In this document: positions 1 through 11,400 of the stretch, one piece after another | How the letters are laid out: each line of letters begins with the position of its first letter | Numbering within the stretch: position 1 is the first letter of the stretch | Assembly: GCA_949752795.1 (NCBI GenBank) | Contig: OX457058.1 | Location: forward strand, 163,001,353-163,065,352 | DNA length: 64,000 bases | Source of the DNA: Hyperoodon ampullatus | Lineage: Eukaryota; Chordata; Mammalia; Artiodactyla; Ziphiidae | Reading direction: 5' to 3' | Made by a program: the position numbers and the translations under genes | Notes under the pieces: model-generated | What the model saw: only the letters and a program-made list of their open reading frames with translations | What the model was told of the DNA's origin: nothing | Database searches by the model: none

Positions 1-344
1 CGGAGAAACACACTGAGAAACATAGTAATCAAATTAGCAAAAATTAAAGGCAAAGAAAAATTATTGAAAACAGCAAGGGAAAAATGACAAAATAGCATAC
101 AAGGGAACTCCCATAAGATTAACAGCTGATTTCTCAGCAGAAACTCTACAAGACACAAGGCAGTGGCATGATAAAACTAAAGTGATGAAAGGGAAGAACC
201 TACAAGCAAGATTACTCTACCTGGCAAGGATCTAATTCAGATTCAATGGAGAAATCAAAAGCTTTACAGAGAAGCAAAACCTAAGAGAATTCAGCACCAC
301 CAAACCTGCTCTACAAAAAATGCTAAAGGAACCTCTTCTCTAAG
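1..344 (+). pseudogene. L1 ORF1 C-terminal relic
   Basis: This stretch translates, across at least one frameshift and internal stops (a TGA near 85 and a TAA near 232), into the conserved C-terminal part of L1 ORF1p, the RNA-binding chaperone of the L1 RNP. A recognisable stretch is the block encoding LTADFSAETLQ near 120-152, followed by the region ending in KMLKEPLL and a stop near 341-343. It cannot be expressed as ORF1p. Confidence 0.8.
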
Positions 345-436
345 TGGGAAACACAAGAGAAGTAAAAGACCTACAAAGACAAACCCGAAACAATTAAGAA
401 AATGGTAATAGGAACATACATATAATTACCTTAAAG

Positions 437-1315
437 GTGAATGGATTAAATGCTCCAACCAAAAGACACAGGCTTGTTGAATGGATACAAAAGCAAGACC
501 CATGTATATGCTGTCTACAAGAGACCCACCTCAGACCTAGGGACACATACAGACTGAAAGCAAGGGGACGGAAAAAGATATCCCATGCAAATGGAAATCA
601 AAAGAAAGCTGGAGCAGCAATACTCATATCAGATAATATAGACTTTAAAATAAAGAAAGTTACAAGAGACAAGGAAGGACACTACATAATGATCAAGAAA
701 TCAATCCAAGAAAATGATATAACAATTAAAAATATATATGCACCCAACATAGGAGCACCTCAATACATAAGGCAACTACTAAAAGCTCTAAAAGAGGAAA
801 TCGACAGTAACAAAATAATAGTGGGGGACTTTAACACCTCACTTACACCAATGAACAGATCATCCAAACAGAAAATTCATAAGGAAACACAAGTTTTAAA
901 TGACACAATAGACCAGATAGATTTAATTGATATTTATAGGACATTCCATCCCAAAACAGCAGATTACACTTTCTTCTCAAGTGCACATGGAACATTCTCT
1001 AGGATAGATCACATCTTGGGTAACAAAGCAGGCCTCAGTAAATTTAAGAAAATGGAAATCATATCAAGCATCTTTTCTGAACACAATGTTATGAAATTAG
1101 AAATCAATTACAGGGAAAAATGTAAAAAACACAAATACATGGAGGCTAAACAATACGTTATTAATAAGCAAGAGATCAATGAAGAAATCAAAGAGGAAAT
1201 AAAAAAATACCTACAGATTACCAATGGCAGTTTTTACAGAACTAGAACAAAAAATCTTAAAATTTGTGTGGAGACACAAAAGACCCCAAATAGCCAAAGC
1301 AATATTGATGGATAA
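437..1315 (+). pseudogene. L1 ORF2 endonuclease-domain relic (292-aa open frame)
   Basis: The frame encodes most of the APE-like endonuclease domain of L1 ORF2p, which nicks target DNA for target-primed reverse transcription. Visible motifs are QETH (residues 28-31), GDFNT (130-134), RIDHILG (189-195) and SEHN (214-217, where the family normally has SDHN). The first active-site Asn of the usual NxNGLN block is Lys here (codon AAG just upstream of 437), and a small deletion near 420 puts the original start out of frame. From about residue 262 the frame reads out of register into the ORF2 C-terminal region, so the last ~30 residues are not native. Together these changes argue against activity. 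Confidence 0.85.
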
Positions 1316-1912
1316 AAACGGAGCTGGAGGAATCAGATTCCGTGACTTTAGACTATACCAGAAAGCTACAGTAATCAAGACAATATGGTACTGGCACAAA
1401 AACAGAAATATAGATCAATGGAACAAGGTAGAAAGCCCAGAGATAAGCCCACACACCTATGGTCAACTAATCTATGACAAAGGAGGCAAGAACATACAAT
1501 GGAGAAAAGACAGTCTCTTCAATAAGTGATGCTGGGAAAACTGGACAGTTATATGTAAAAGAATGAAATTAGAACACTCCCTAACACCACACACAAAAAT
1601 AAACTTAAAATGGATTAGAGACCTAAATGTAAGACTGGACACTATAAAACTCTTAGAGGAAAACATTGGAAAAACACTCTTTGACATAAATCACAGCAAG
1701 ATCTTTTTTGATCCACCTCCTAGAGTAATGGAAATAAAAACAAAAATAAACAAATGTGACCTAATGAAACTTCAAAGCTTTTGCAAAGCAAAGGAAACCA
1801 TAAACAAGACAAAAAGACGACACTCAGAATGGGAGAAAATATTTGCAAACAGATCAATAGACAAAGGATTAATCTCCAAAATATATAAACAGCTCTTGCA
1901 GCTCAATATTTA
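1224..1912 (+). pseudogene. L1 ORF2 C-terminal segment, first part
   Basis: One reading frame, interrupted only by a TGA at 1528-1530 where the family has Trp, encodes the segment after the reverse transcriptase of L1 ORF2p: [11 protein letters not shown] at the start, [15 protein letters not shown] near 1485-1527 and [12 protein letters not shown] near 1674-1710. A single-base insertion in the run near 1910 creates a TAA and shifts the rest of ORF2 into another frame. The reverse transcriptase core that should precede this segment is absent. Confidence 0.85.
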
Positions 1913-1983
1913 AAAAAACAAACAACCCAATCCAAAAATGGGTAGGAGACCTAAATAGACATTTCTCCAAAGAAGACATACAG

Positions 1984-2547
1984 ATGACCAAGAAGCACAT
2001 GAAAAGCTGCTCAACATCACTAATTATTAGAGAAATGCAAATCAAAACTACAATGAGGTATCACCTCACACCAGTTAGAATGGGCATCATTAGAAAATCT
2101 ACAAACAACAGATGCTGGAGAGGGTGTGGAGAAAAGGGAACCCTCTTGCACTGTTGGTGGGAATGTAAATTGATACAGCCACTATGGAGAACAGTATGGA
2201 GGTTCCTTAAAAAACTAAAAATAGAATTACCACACCACCCAGCAATCCCACTACTATGCATATACCCAGAGAAAACCATAATTCAAAAAGACACATGCAC
2301 CCCAATGTTCATTGCAGCACTCTTTACAATAGCCAGATCATGGAGGCAACCTAAATGCCCATTGACAGACAAATGGATAAAAAATATGTGGTACATATAC
2401 ACAATGGAATATTACTCAGCCATAAAAAGGAATAATATTGGGTCATTTGTTGAGAGGTGGATGGATCTAGAGACTGTCATACAGAGTGAAGTAAGTCAGA
2501 AAGAGAAAAACAAATATCATATATTAACATATATATGTGGAATCTAG
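1984..2547 (+). pseudogene. L1 ORF2 C-terminal end with Cys-rich motif
   Basis: This frame covers the extreme C-terminus of L1 ORF2p. It contains the cysteine-rich motif [18 protein letters not shown] followed by the conserved [13 protein letters not shown] and [11 protein letters not shown] blocks, ending at the natural ORF2 stop. It is joined to the preceding segment by a +1 frameshift near 1910. The DNA upstream of the frame's first Met is still ORF2-like from 1913 on. Confidence 0.85.
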
Positions 2548-2777
2548 AAAAATGGTGATGATGAACCCGTTTGCAGGGCAGAAATTAAGACACAGATGTA
2601 GAGAACAAACATATGGACACCAAGGGGGTAAAGCGGCGTGGGGGATGGGTGTGTGGTGTGATGAATTGGGAGATTGGGATTGACATGTATACACTGATGT
2701 GTATAAAATGCATGACTAATAAGGACCTGCTGTATAAAAATAAATAAATAAATAAATAAAATTTTTTTAAAAAAAGG
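2548..2777 (+). repeat. L1 3' UTR and A-rich tail
   Basis: About 190 bp of G-rich 3' UTR is followed by TAAATAAATAAATAAAT and A-runs. The same 3' UTR recurs in antisense at 42148-42345 and 16962-17090, which supports the assignment from within the window. Confidence 0.85.
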
Positions 2778-2955
2778 AAAAAATAGTAATGTGCCAATGT
2801 TACTGTCTTAGTTTGATAAATGTACTACAGTTATGTATTAGGAGAAAATGGGTGAAATATATAAGCAAACTCTGTGTTCTCTGTAACTTTTCTGTAAATC
2901 TAAAATTACTACAAAATAAAATATTTATTGAAAAACTAAAAAATAAATTTGAAAG
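2778..2955 (+). mobile_element. Old L1 (L1M-type) 3' end fragment
   Basis: The stretch ends in a typical old L1 3' terminus (AACTTTTCTGTAAATCTAAA then AAAATAAAATATTTATTG), preceded by a degraded 3' UTR with TTTGATAAATGTACTACAG. The assignment rests on recognised family wording only; the subfamily is not resolved. Confidence 0.55.
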
Positions 2956-3859
2956 GAATGAGGTAAATTAAAATTCAATGCAACACAAGTATTGGGAGAA
3001 GGAAGGTCACAATTATTAGTTGAATAAACAATACCCAGTGTTGTTTAAGTGTCAGATAGGGAGAAATTTATGAGGCTTGGAATTAACTGAAAAAGCTATA
3101 AATGAAGGAGAAAGGGTTTGAGATAAGTCTTGAAGAATGCATTACTTTGATAAGTATCAGAAAGGGCATTTCAAGTAAAATATAGAATTTAAAGTTTTCT
3201 AACAATAATTGAGCATCAACATATCTTTCCTAACATATTATAGTTATTATACATCAAGAATTATCCTCATTTTGCCAGAGATGAAGTTCGGACTCATAGA
3301 GGGCAGTTGCATTGCCCAAGCTCCAACTGCCAGTTTGTGCCAGAATCGGCTATGGCTTCTACGGTAAAACCTCTTCCTCCTGTAATCAGAGCCACATTGG
3401 TCCCCTGGGGTAAACTAGTGAAGACAGAGATGGGTCTGGATTATAGAATACTGAATTTTGTTGACCTAAAGTTTTATACCAGTAGTTTGGGATAAGTGAT
3501 TTGTAAGCAAACGGGTGTCCTTCACAAGACTGTCTTTTGATAATGGACACCTACACACTGGAACACTATTCTTAATCCTCACTCATTTCCTCTCCTTCCT
3601 ATGTCTATAACTCCTTAAAAGTATTGAGCAGTGAAGACCTCTTTCAGGCTTTCAAGTCTGTCCCATGAGGGCTCACTCAGAATCATGGGCCCTAAACAGA
3701 CTAAGAAGGGATCACCAGCCACTCTGGTGGTGATTAGTCACTCTAATGTACTGTGGTGATGAATTTCCTCAGATGTACAGGTGGCAATATCTAGTGTCAT
3801 CAATAAGAACATATAGTCCCTTATAGTATAAGAAACAATAGGTTCTGAAATAGTTGTTT
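2956..3859. other. Mostly unassigned; MIR/L2-like debris
   Basis: About 2990-3180 loosely resembles antisense L2. About 3265-3400 resembles antisense MIR (CCTCATTTTGCCAGAGATGAA, then CATTGCCCAAGCTCC). The rest shows no gene and no clear repeat. The 62-codon frame at 3307-3495 lies across the MIR-like part and looks spurious. Confidence 0.4.
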
Positions 3860-4050
3860 GGGTTTGGATTCTGACTCCTTCCTTCCTTACTGTATGATCT
3901 TCAGTTAGTTTCTTAACCTCTCTGTGTCTTAGTTGTTACAATAATACCTACCTGAAAGGCTTATTATGTTTAGTACATGCTACTTTAAGTGTGTGGTGTT
4001 TATCATAGCTCCTAGTAATACTGAATGCTCAATAACTATTAATCATTTTT
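3855..4050 (+). mobile_element. MIR SINE, sense, degraded
   Basis: The MIR core order is visible: TGATCTTCAGTTAGTTTCTT, AACCTCTCTGTGTCTTAGTT, AATAATACCTACCTGAAAGG, and a tail of CTGAATGCTCAATAACTATT. Divergence is high, as expected for a MIR. Confidence 0.65.
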
Positions 4051-4524
4051 ATTTAGGTTATTAATAAATATAGAAAGATTAAAGGAAATACTAGATGTCC
4101 ACAAAAATATAAGATGGTTGATTTATATTACTCATCATAAGGCAGGAAGAACAGTTTTATTAGGTAAGAAATAATTTACTTGATCTATAATAATCTACTG
4201 GAAGTATCATTAATACTATTAATAGCTATAACTGCCTTTTAATGAATGGTTATAATATGCCAAGTACAATGTTATGAATTTCATGTAGAATAGATACAAT
4301 AATAATAGTTACCTTCCTGTAATGATATTATGAATATTTTTTCTTGTATTTTTATTTGTATTTTAGAATGGATATGTATTACTTGGGTTAAAAAAGTTTA
4401 TACAGAGTTATTCTAACTAGTGAGGGATACGTCACTTCTGAACTGTAACTCATATTGCCCTTTTCTCTGTGATGCTGTTCTGAATACCTGTTGTATTTTC
4501 AACCACATTGATATCATGTGGTAT

Positions 4525-4584
4525 CATTCAGTGGTGTTTTAAAGCATTCAGTGGTGTTTTAAAGCATTCAGTAGTGTTTTAAAG
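4525..4584. repeat. Three-copy 20-bp tandem repeat
   Basis: Three consecutive units of CATTCAGTGGTGTTTTAAAG at 4525, 4545 and 4565. The third differs at one base (AGTAG). A related motif occurs in a second local array at 28088-28148. Confidence 0.95.
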
Positions 4585-5489
4585 AACCTCTCTTCATAAA
4601 TTCTGTAAAGTACATAAAGATCCTTTCATAAGAGCCATAGCTGTGTGTTACTCTCTATGACAGGTGTGAATGTACACATTTGTTTTTGTGGGGAAACTGA
4701 ACATTTTTTCAAGGATGTGTGAATTCATAATTTATTATGTGGAAGAATTATATCTGTACATTACATTCTTTTTTTCTAAAATTTACTGAAGGAAAAAACA
4801 TAAATACCAACTCAAATCATTTGTGAGTACTATAAAGTAAAAGTATGGTATCATTAAATGGTGCATATTATATATGGAAAAAGGAAAAATGGAAAAAATA
4901 TAGATTCATGGAAAGTTTAAATTAAGGAAGATAATGATAAAATAATTTCCAACTTGGAAGGTTTTTGTCTTGGTGGAGGTGGAGAGGTTGGGGGTGAGGA
5001 TACATAAAAAAAAGACAGAAGTTGAGAAAAAAAATTACTAACAAGGCATTGGAAATGAATTGGAAAAAAACCCAAAACTATCTTAGAATCAGAATATCAG
5101 TTTACCCACTGTTAAAATAGAGAACTTATATTCTAATTTAAATAACTTACACTATAAGCTAGACGTTCCTCTGGATCCTTAAGTATGTATTTGTACAGCA
5201 AGAAACATTTATGTCTTATAATGTCGTAAATAACGTGACAGGAAACTTGAGTCAGTAAGTTAACTGCTTAAAAATATAATGAGACATGAAAATGAATGAT
5301 TAAAATATAACATACACATACGCATTTTAAGTACTCTCATATCATTAATCTGTAGAAGTGCAGATTCATTAAAAAGCTCATCAGTTCAGAAGAGCAGAAA
5401 AAAATCTCAATGTAACAGTATAAATCCTTGAAAATATACATAAAAAGAAACACATTCTTGTATGTATTATTTATAAAATTTTATAGTCT

Positions 5490-5615
5490 CTATATTATAT
5501 ATGTATATTTATATACATTGTTCATACTATGCACTTTTATATATAAATATAAATTTATATATGAATGCATATGTGTGCATGTATATTGTGTCTATATGTA
5601 TATATGCATATATAA
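5490..5615. repeat. AT-rich, TATA/TGTATA low-complexity tract
   Basis: Irregular alternation of TATATA, TGTATA and TATATG, with no perfect unit. Confidence 0.7.
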
Positions 5616-5694
5616 TGTCATAGTAATAATTTAAACACAGTAGGTAATTAAATTTTAAAAAGAGTTATAAAACATCTTGATTTCCATTTTCAGC

Positions 5695-5945
5695 TCAAAT
5701 GGCACATTCTTGGAGAGAAGTTCCATAAACATTCTATTACAAGCATGCTCTGTCATTCTTTATCAACTCACCTCATCTGATTTCTTTCAAGGCGTTGATT
5801 GCTCTCTGAAATATTTCTCTTTTTCATTTACTGGTTGACTTGTTTGTTCTCTGTCTACCTCCAACTAAAATATGAGCTTCCTCAGGATCTTATTCCATAG
5901 CGAATCATCAGCTCTACAAATATTTGTTAAATGAATAAATAATAA
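5695..5945 (+). mobile_element. L2 LINE 3' end, sense
   Basis: The block follows L2 3' UTR order: CTCACCTCATCTGATTTC, a TTTATTG-type AT stretch, AATATGAGCTTCCTCAGGA, and the terminal AAATATTTGTTAAATGAATA. Confidence 0.75.
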
Positions 5946-6008
5946 CTCAGATTGAATATCAATGCATAAAGTATAATTTGCAAGCCTATGTTAAATTTTC
6001 TGTGTCAT

Positions 6009-6216
6009 TTTTTTTTTTTTCTTTGTGGTGTGTGGGCGTCTCACTGTTTTGGCCTCTCCCGTTGCAGAGCACAGGCTCTGGATGCGCAGGCTCAGCGGCC
6101 ATGGCTCATGGGCACAGCCGCTCTGCGCCATGTTGGAATTTCCTGGACCGGGGCATGAACACGTGTCCCCTGCATTGGCAGGCAGACTCTCAACCACTGC
6201 ACCACCAGGGAAGCCC
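6009..6216 (-). mobile_element. CHR-type tRNA-Glu-derived SINE, antisense
   Basis: The reverse complement runs from GGGCTTCCCTGG to a terminal A-run, with the tRNA-related head at 6216 and the tail at 6009. It is flanked by the target duplication TGTGTCAT at 6001-6008 and 6217-6224. Most CpGs are decayed (for example GTGTGTGGGCG for GTACGCGGGCC), so this is one of the older copies of its type here. Confidence 0.95.
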
Positions 6217-7434
6217 TGTGTCATGATCTTTTAAATCCATAAGGCATATTTAAGAAATCCTTACTTACCTAATACTTCTAAACTTAGAGAAAATATTAGG
6301 GAGAATCCTGTACTTCCTGAATTGTTCCCCACCAAGACATAGGAGATGAGTAGGGATTGTATCCATTTGTTTTAAGCATAGTGAGAGGAATTACAAATAT
6401 GTCCAGTCCAAAAAGTTTAATATGTGTCCTGTGGAGCATGGGGGCAATGAACCAAAAAGTCTAAAGGGTGAGAGGCTGGCTGAAAGCTGGCTGTAGTAGT
6501 GGGGAGAGGACTGTGGTTTGAAAGGTAACTTATTGATAATGTGCCCAACATCCTGTTTGGATTGTACCTGAAATGGCATGTTTGAGAAAGATCGTTCAGG
6601 GTTATAACACTTACCAGAGTGAAGACATAGAGGCTGGGTTCATATAAAATGAGGTGAGAGACAGGCGGCTCTATCCAGATCATGTAGGGATTCGCAAAGA
6701 GTTGACTTTACACTGAGCTCTGGAGGATTTGGGGCAGATGGGTCGCACGATCCAGCTTATGTGTGAAATGGATCACTCTTGCTTCTGTGTTGAGGATAGA
6801 AAATAGGAAAACGTGGTGGAGGGGGAAGAGTAGTGTAATAAATAGTTCAGGAGATAATTATATCTCATCCAGGGTGGTAACCACTCTCGCCTTTCACCTG
6901 GATTATTAAAAATATTCCCTCCTCTTATAACTGTCCTTCATATTCCCTCCTCCTAAGCCAATGAAGTTGGGCAAAAACACATAGCCAGATAACGAATGAA
7001 AAAGCCAGTTATTGAGTCCCAGTTTAGGCAGCCAGCCCACAGCCAGCACAAAGCTGGACAACAATGGGGCAGGACAGAGCTTCAATTTAAGAAATATTAG
7101 ATAATTTTGATTATTACATTGGATTGGATTAATTAGTAACTAAACTGAGACTGTTTTTGTGAATATAGCTGACCAGATGCCTTTTTTATTTCCCAAGAGG
7201 ACATGAAGTACAAGACCCAAAGAATAATTCACCTAAGGGCAGGAGAAAAACTAGTTTCAAGAAGGTTTGAATAAGACAGAGGAGAAAGAAATGTGTTTGT
7301 TTTCTTTTAACAGGTTGTCTAAATAGGGGTTGAAATAATGTTTTTGGTGCTGTTTTTCCTTCGAAAAATACTGTAAACTGTCTATACTGGGGAATTATAG
7401 GTTGGAGGATGCCTTGTAGTAATAAACTTTGTTT
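6217..7434. other. No gene or recognisable repeat
   Basis: Mixed-composition DNA with no exon-like frame. Short frames near 6391-6683 show no homology I recognise and no splice context. Confidence 0.5.
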
Positions 7435-7448
7435 TTCCTGTATTTCTT

Positions 7449-7664
7449 ATTTTATTTTATTTATTTATTTTTGCGGTACGCGGGCCTCTCACTGTTGTGG
7501 CCTCTCCCATTGCGGAGCACAGGCTCCGGATGCGCAGGCTCAGTGGCCATGGCTCATGGGCCCAGCCACTCCGCGGCATGTGGGATCTTCCCGGACCGGG
7601 GCACGAACCCGTGTCCCCTGCATCGGCAGGCAGACTCTCAACCACTGCGCCACCAGGGAAGCCC
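7449..7664 (-). mobile_element. CHR-type SINE, antisense, with intact target duplication
   Basis: Full-length copy. The tail on the plus strand is TTATTT-rich (7449-7473) and the tRNA-related head ends in GGGAAGCCC at 7664. A perfect 14-bp target duplication, TTCCTGTATTTCTT, lies at 7435-7448 and 7665-7678. Several CpGs are retained (GGTACGCGGG, TCCGGATGCGCAGG), which suggests moderate youth. Frames on both strands across it are SINE artefacts. Confidence 0.97.
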
Positions 7665-7678
7665 TTCCTGTATTTCTT

Positions 7679-8084
7679 GAAATCTGAATATAAGTCCCTG
7701 GGAAAATACTTTTGAACATATTAGATAATAAAGTGAAATGAGTAATGATTTGGAAATGATGATAGAAATGGGATTGCCTTCCAGTTTTGCCAATTCCTAG
7801 AAGATCACTTCATATCTTAGACCCACCCCTGTCTTCTCTGTAATAGCACTTAATGTTTCTATTATATGTATTTTTGAGGGGAAGCATACAGGATATAATA
7901 TATGAAAACTGACCAGTTCAGTTACTGAAAACTAAGTACATGATTAATAAACATTATTCATTTCACATTAAAAATAAACAAAAAGTATTACCTATTTTTC
8001 TTTCTCTTTGGACATTGAATTCAATTGTTTGAAATAATTGCACTTCTAATTTCATGGAAAATTATCATCATTGATTGATTGAAT
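7679..8084. other. No gene or recognisable repeat
   Basis: AT-rich sequence between the SINE and the old L1. Nothing supportable seen. Confidence 0.5.
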
Positions 8085-9360
8085 ATTTTAGTCCCTTTTA
8101 AGTGCATTATCTCCTACTCTCATTCAATATTTACTTTTCAAAACTATTTTATATGTATTATTTTGTTTGTATATGCTTTCATAAAAAGTCTGTTGTTTGG
8201 GGATACATATGATTTTAGTTTACACATATGGTATTGTATCATAGATTTCATCTCTTCCTTAACTTTTTTTTTTTTTTTCCTGTCGTGTTTCCTTCTTTAG
8301 ATCTATCTGGGTCACTATACAAAACCTATCTAGTGCTTTGTTGAGTTATTGTCTATAGTATCCTTCTACCACAATTTACTAATATACTTCCCCAGTAATA
8401 GAAAACTGCGTTGCTTCTAACACTCCATGCCCCACAAATTATGTGGCAGTTAATATCTACACATACACCCTGAAGAAGCTATGTAAGCATTTCTTTGGAA
8501 TATATGCTCAAGTGTAAACAGATATTTAAATTGACCTAACGCCGTTCCATGACCATCTGGAATGACTGCACCTCCCTGTAATACAGGAGTGTTTTTATAG
8601 TCCAACATCTCCATCAACTTGACTTATCCAGCTTTCTAAAATTTGCCAGGTTGAGAAGTTTAAAGCAGTATCTTCTTGTTTTAATTTACACTTCTCTATT
8701 TAATAATATGATTTAGAACACATTGTTTTGATGGTTTCAGTTTTGTAAACTGCTTTAATATAACCCTTTCTCTCTTTTTTTTTTTTCCTTTGGAGTATTA
8801 GTCTTTCTTGTTGTTGATGATGATTTGCAGGACTTCTTTGTGTACCGTATTTAGTCAGCCCTTAATTTTTTGGTATTGCAAATATTTCTCCCAGTTGGCC
8901 AAGGCGAGACTGTATGCCTTTGGAGTAATGAAAATGGATTCTTCGTCAAACTATCCAGATGATCTTGGACAAGTTACTCAAACCTCTTTTGTTTTGTTGT
9001 TGTTTATGATTTATCAGTGAAATGGGCATAATAACACAAAAGCTTCCTGGCATACAGTAAGTCACCCTCTGTAGATATTAGCTCTTATCATGTTTCCAAC
9101 TTCTATTTATGATGACCTTTTTTTAAGAGAAATCCTTTATTTTGAATTTTAAATTGAATTCCCTATAGTTTGGTATTTTGTAGATTTTGCTTAGAAAGTC
9201 TTTCCACACTCTATTTCACAAAGATGTTATTCTACATTCTTTTCAATTAAATTTAGCATTTGACCTTTCTCTTGTGGATCTTTAATCTACAAGATCTATC
9301 AAGATTTCACCATTGAATTTAATATTGATAAGGATACAGTTTTCTTTTTCTTCAGGCTGA
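8085..9360 (-). mobile_element. Old L1 (L1M-type), antisense, interrupted
   Basis: Fragmentary antisense L1 3' region. Diagnostic stretches include GTTGCTTCTAACACTCCATG, TTTACACTTCTCTATTTAAT, GCAAATATTTCTCCCAGTTG and the distal GTAGATTTTGCTTAGAAAGT with CTTTCCACACTCTATTTCAC. The last pair continues beyond a MIR (8925-9085) that interrupts the element. No intact ORF remains. Confidence 0.6.
8925..9085 (+). mobile_element. MIR SINE, sense, inside old L1
   Basis: MIR core wording: GATGATCTTGGACAAGTTAC, GTGAAATGGGCATAATAACA, and CCTGGCATACAGTAAGTCA. Confidence 0.65.
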
Positions 9361-9906
9361 GCCATTTTTGACAATCTCAACTGCTAGGCCCCATTGATTT
9401 GTGGTGCCACCTGACCATTTACCTTTCAAAAATGTAACGAATAAAACCCATAAACTCAGAGTAGAACAAAAGCCTTTATGTTAGTGCTGAAATGGAGAAT
9501 AAAACTTGGAATAACTATCCTAGCGCCTCTGGGTTTATGGTCTAAGCTTCCTAAAAATCAAAGATATGGTGATCTATATTTTTCTGATTCTTTTATTTTA
9601 AACAATCTTTTAACCCCAATACAGTAATCTTGTCTCTTTTTAAAGGATACTTCATTAAATGCCAAATAAGTGGATACTTTTGGTTGTAGAATTGCTATTG
9701 AGGAGACAATGCTTTATGTTTTAAGGTTTCTCTGCTTTCCTTTCTTATCTCAACCCACTATGATCTGATTCAGTTATCATTGGACCGTTAATGGAATTTT
9801 ATTTTACTAAGGAAAGACATAGAGAGTCACAATCACTATAATTATCCTTTAGAGGATGGTGGAAGAAGGGAAAGGAAAACAAGGTGGTTGGTGATGGGTT
9901 AAAAGA
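9361..9906. other. No gene or recognisable repeat
   Basis: AT-rich, no coding frame and no clear element seen. Confidence 0.5.
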
Positions 9907-9913
9907 AGCATGG

Positions 9914-9918
<5 letters not shown>

Positions 9919-9947
<29 letters not shown>

Positions 9948-10137
9948 GGTACGCGGGCCTCTCACCGCTGCGGCCTCTCCCGCTGCGGAGCACAGGCTCC
10001 GGGTGCGCAGGCTCAGCGGCCATGGCTCACGGGCCCAGCCGCCCCGCGGCATATGGGATCCTCCCGGACCGGGGCACAAACCCGTATCCCCTGCATCGGC
10101 AGGCGGACTCTCAACCACCGCGCCACCAGGGAGGCCC
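9919..10137 (-). mobile_element. CHR-type SINE, antisense, CpG-rich and probably youngest copy
   Basis: Full-length copy with a long uninterrupted T-run (A-tail) from about 9919 to 9945 and the head GGGCCTCCCTGG at 10137 on the minus strand. The 12-bp target duplication AGCATGGTCTTT is perfect at 9907-9918 and 10138-10149. It keeps more CpG sites than the other copies (GGTACGCGGG, CACCGCTGCGG, CCGCCCCGCGG, CATCGGCAGGCGG, CACCGCGCC). Long pure tail, perfect duplication and undecayed CpGs together suggest a recent insertion. Confidence 0.97.
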
Positions 10138-10149
10138 AGCATGGTCTTT

Positions 10150-10310
10150 AAGAACAGAGGTCTTTGGGGTTGAATCTTGGCTCAAAGATTCTTATTTACT
10201 TATCGAATCTGATACTGTTTTCTCATCTCTACTGCTTACATATGTCATGTCATTTAAATGAAAGAATACATCTCTGAAGTTTCTAGGCAAATGTTTGATA
10301 ACATAATAGT
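10150..10310 (+). mobile_element. Possible MIR fragment, sense
   Basis: Weak match to MIR order: TTGGGGTTGAATCTTGGCTC then TGTTTTCTCATCTCTAC. It is directly flanked by the SINE target duplication. Confidence 0.4.
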
Positions 10311-11224
10311 CAATGTTAACTCTCACTTTTTCTTTCCTAAATATAATATTAGAAAGCCAATTTATAATTAAAAATGCAATTTTATTATAAAAGTGAAGTT
10401 TTAACTGCCTTCCACTTTATAATTTATAGACTTGCACCATTTATATTGTAATGTCATCAAACAAGAATGGGGAAAATTGATTAAAATGAAGTCTTCATAT
10501 GTCTGCTTCTGATGGGAGGCTAGCTCAATCTGAGAACAGAAATCCTTGAATTGTGAATTGAATACTAGACAAGTATTCACATATTGGCTTCTTTGGTTCC
10601 AGGTAATTAGAATTTGTAATTTGGTCTTAATTAAATTACAGAGTACCCAAAGACCTTGAGCAGTGTGGTCTTCTGGCTGACAACACCCTGTTTGGGGAAA
10701 AAAATAGACTTTAAAAATATATCCACTAATTCTCTCCTTCATCTTCTCCTACTCCATCCAAAGCCAGTAGACATATACTTAAATTGGATAAAAAGTCAAC
10801 ATATATCAAATGTGTCAATTAAAATCAGAACTCCTCTCACTACCAAGTGTGTTTTTTATTTTAAACTTAGCAGCAGAGATGGTGTCTGGGCAGAACAAAT
10901 TCTGTCATTCCTGTATACCACTAACACCCCTCCAGTGGAGAGTTTGATCTTCAAAACCCTCCCTAGTTAGTGTCTTTTTTCTTCTGGCTTTTTTCTATTC
11001 TTACCCATTTCTGTCTTTCCTCCACTGGTTTTTGAAGTTTTTTATTTTGGGTTGAGTGTTTCTGATCAGCATCAGAACAACTCAGGAGCTTTTCTATCTT
11101 GCAGAGTTAGTTAACGAGTTTGTTGCTACCTTTAGATTCTAAAGGCAATTCTTAAATTTATTGGATGAGGTTAAAGTCAAAATCAAGAGAATTTTTAGTT
11201 TAGTTGAAGCTGCATGGGTCAGTT
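10311..11224. other. No gene or clear repeat
   Basis: Contains open frames of 113 codons (minus, 10401-10742) and 104 codons (plus, 10656-10970). They overlap on opposite strands, show no domain I recognise and have no exon signals I can defend. Confidence 0.5.
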
Positions 11225-11400
11225 AAAAAAGGAATGGACTTAGGGTCAAGCATGTGGAATTGAACTGAACTCTAAAGATGATTAATTGTATGACTGCATA
11301 TTTCTCAGTTTCCTCATCTATAAAGTGAGAATAGTAAAAATTTCCTGCCTACCTCACAAAATACAAATAAAAACTAGACCAAATCCATACATATAGAAAA
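11225..11400 (+). mobile_element. MIR SINE, sense
   Basis: MIR core wording: GTATGACTGCATATTTCTCA, GTTTCCTCATCTATAAAGTG, AGAATAGTAAAAATTTCCTG and CCTACCTCACAAAATACAAA. Confidence 0.7.

Larger units (their letters stand above)
1..2777 (+). mobile_element. LINE-1 (L1), internally deleted, 5' end outside window
   Basis: Sense-orientation L1 of the cetacean/artiodactyl type. In order it holds the C-terminal part of ORF1 (about 1-340), the inter-ORF spacer, the ORF2 endonuclease region (437 to about 1212), a deletion junction near 1211-1219, the ORF2 C-terminal third (about 1220-2547), a 3' UTR (2548-2735) and an A-rich tail of AAAT units (about 2736-2777). Several frameshifts and stops make it non-coding. 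The 5' end and target duplication cannot be seen because the element runs off the window. Confidence 0.95.
4056..5694. other. No gene or clear repeat, except two simple repeats
   Basis: AT-rich sequence with no supportable coding frame. It holds a three-copy 20-bp tandem repeat (4525-4584) and a TATA-rich tract (about 5490-5615). The 68-codon frame at 5428-5634 is a by-product of the latter. Confidence 0.5.

Noticed and set aside
9919..10137. CpG island or promoter
   Set aside because: The CpG density comes from the SINE body alone and stops at its target duplication.
10401..10970. Opposing 113- and 104-codon frames
   Set aside because: No recognisable domain; mutual overlap on opposite strands is typical of chance frames.
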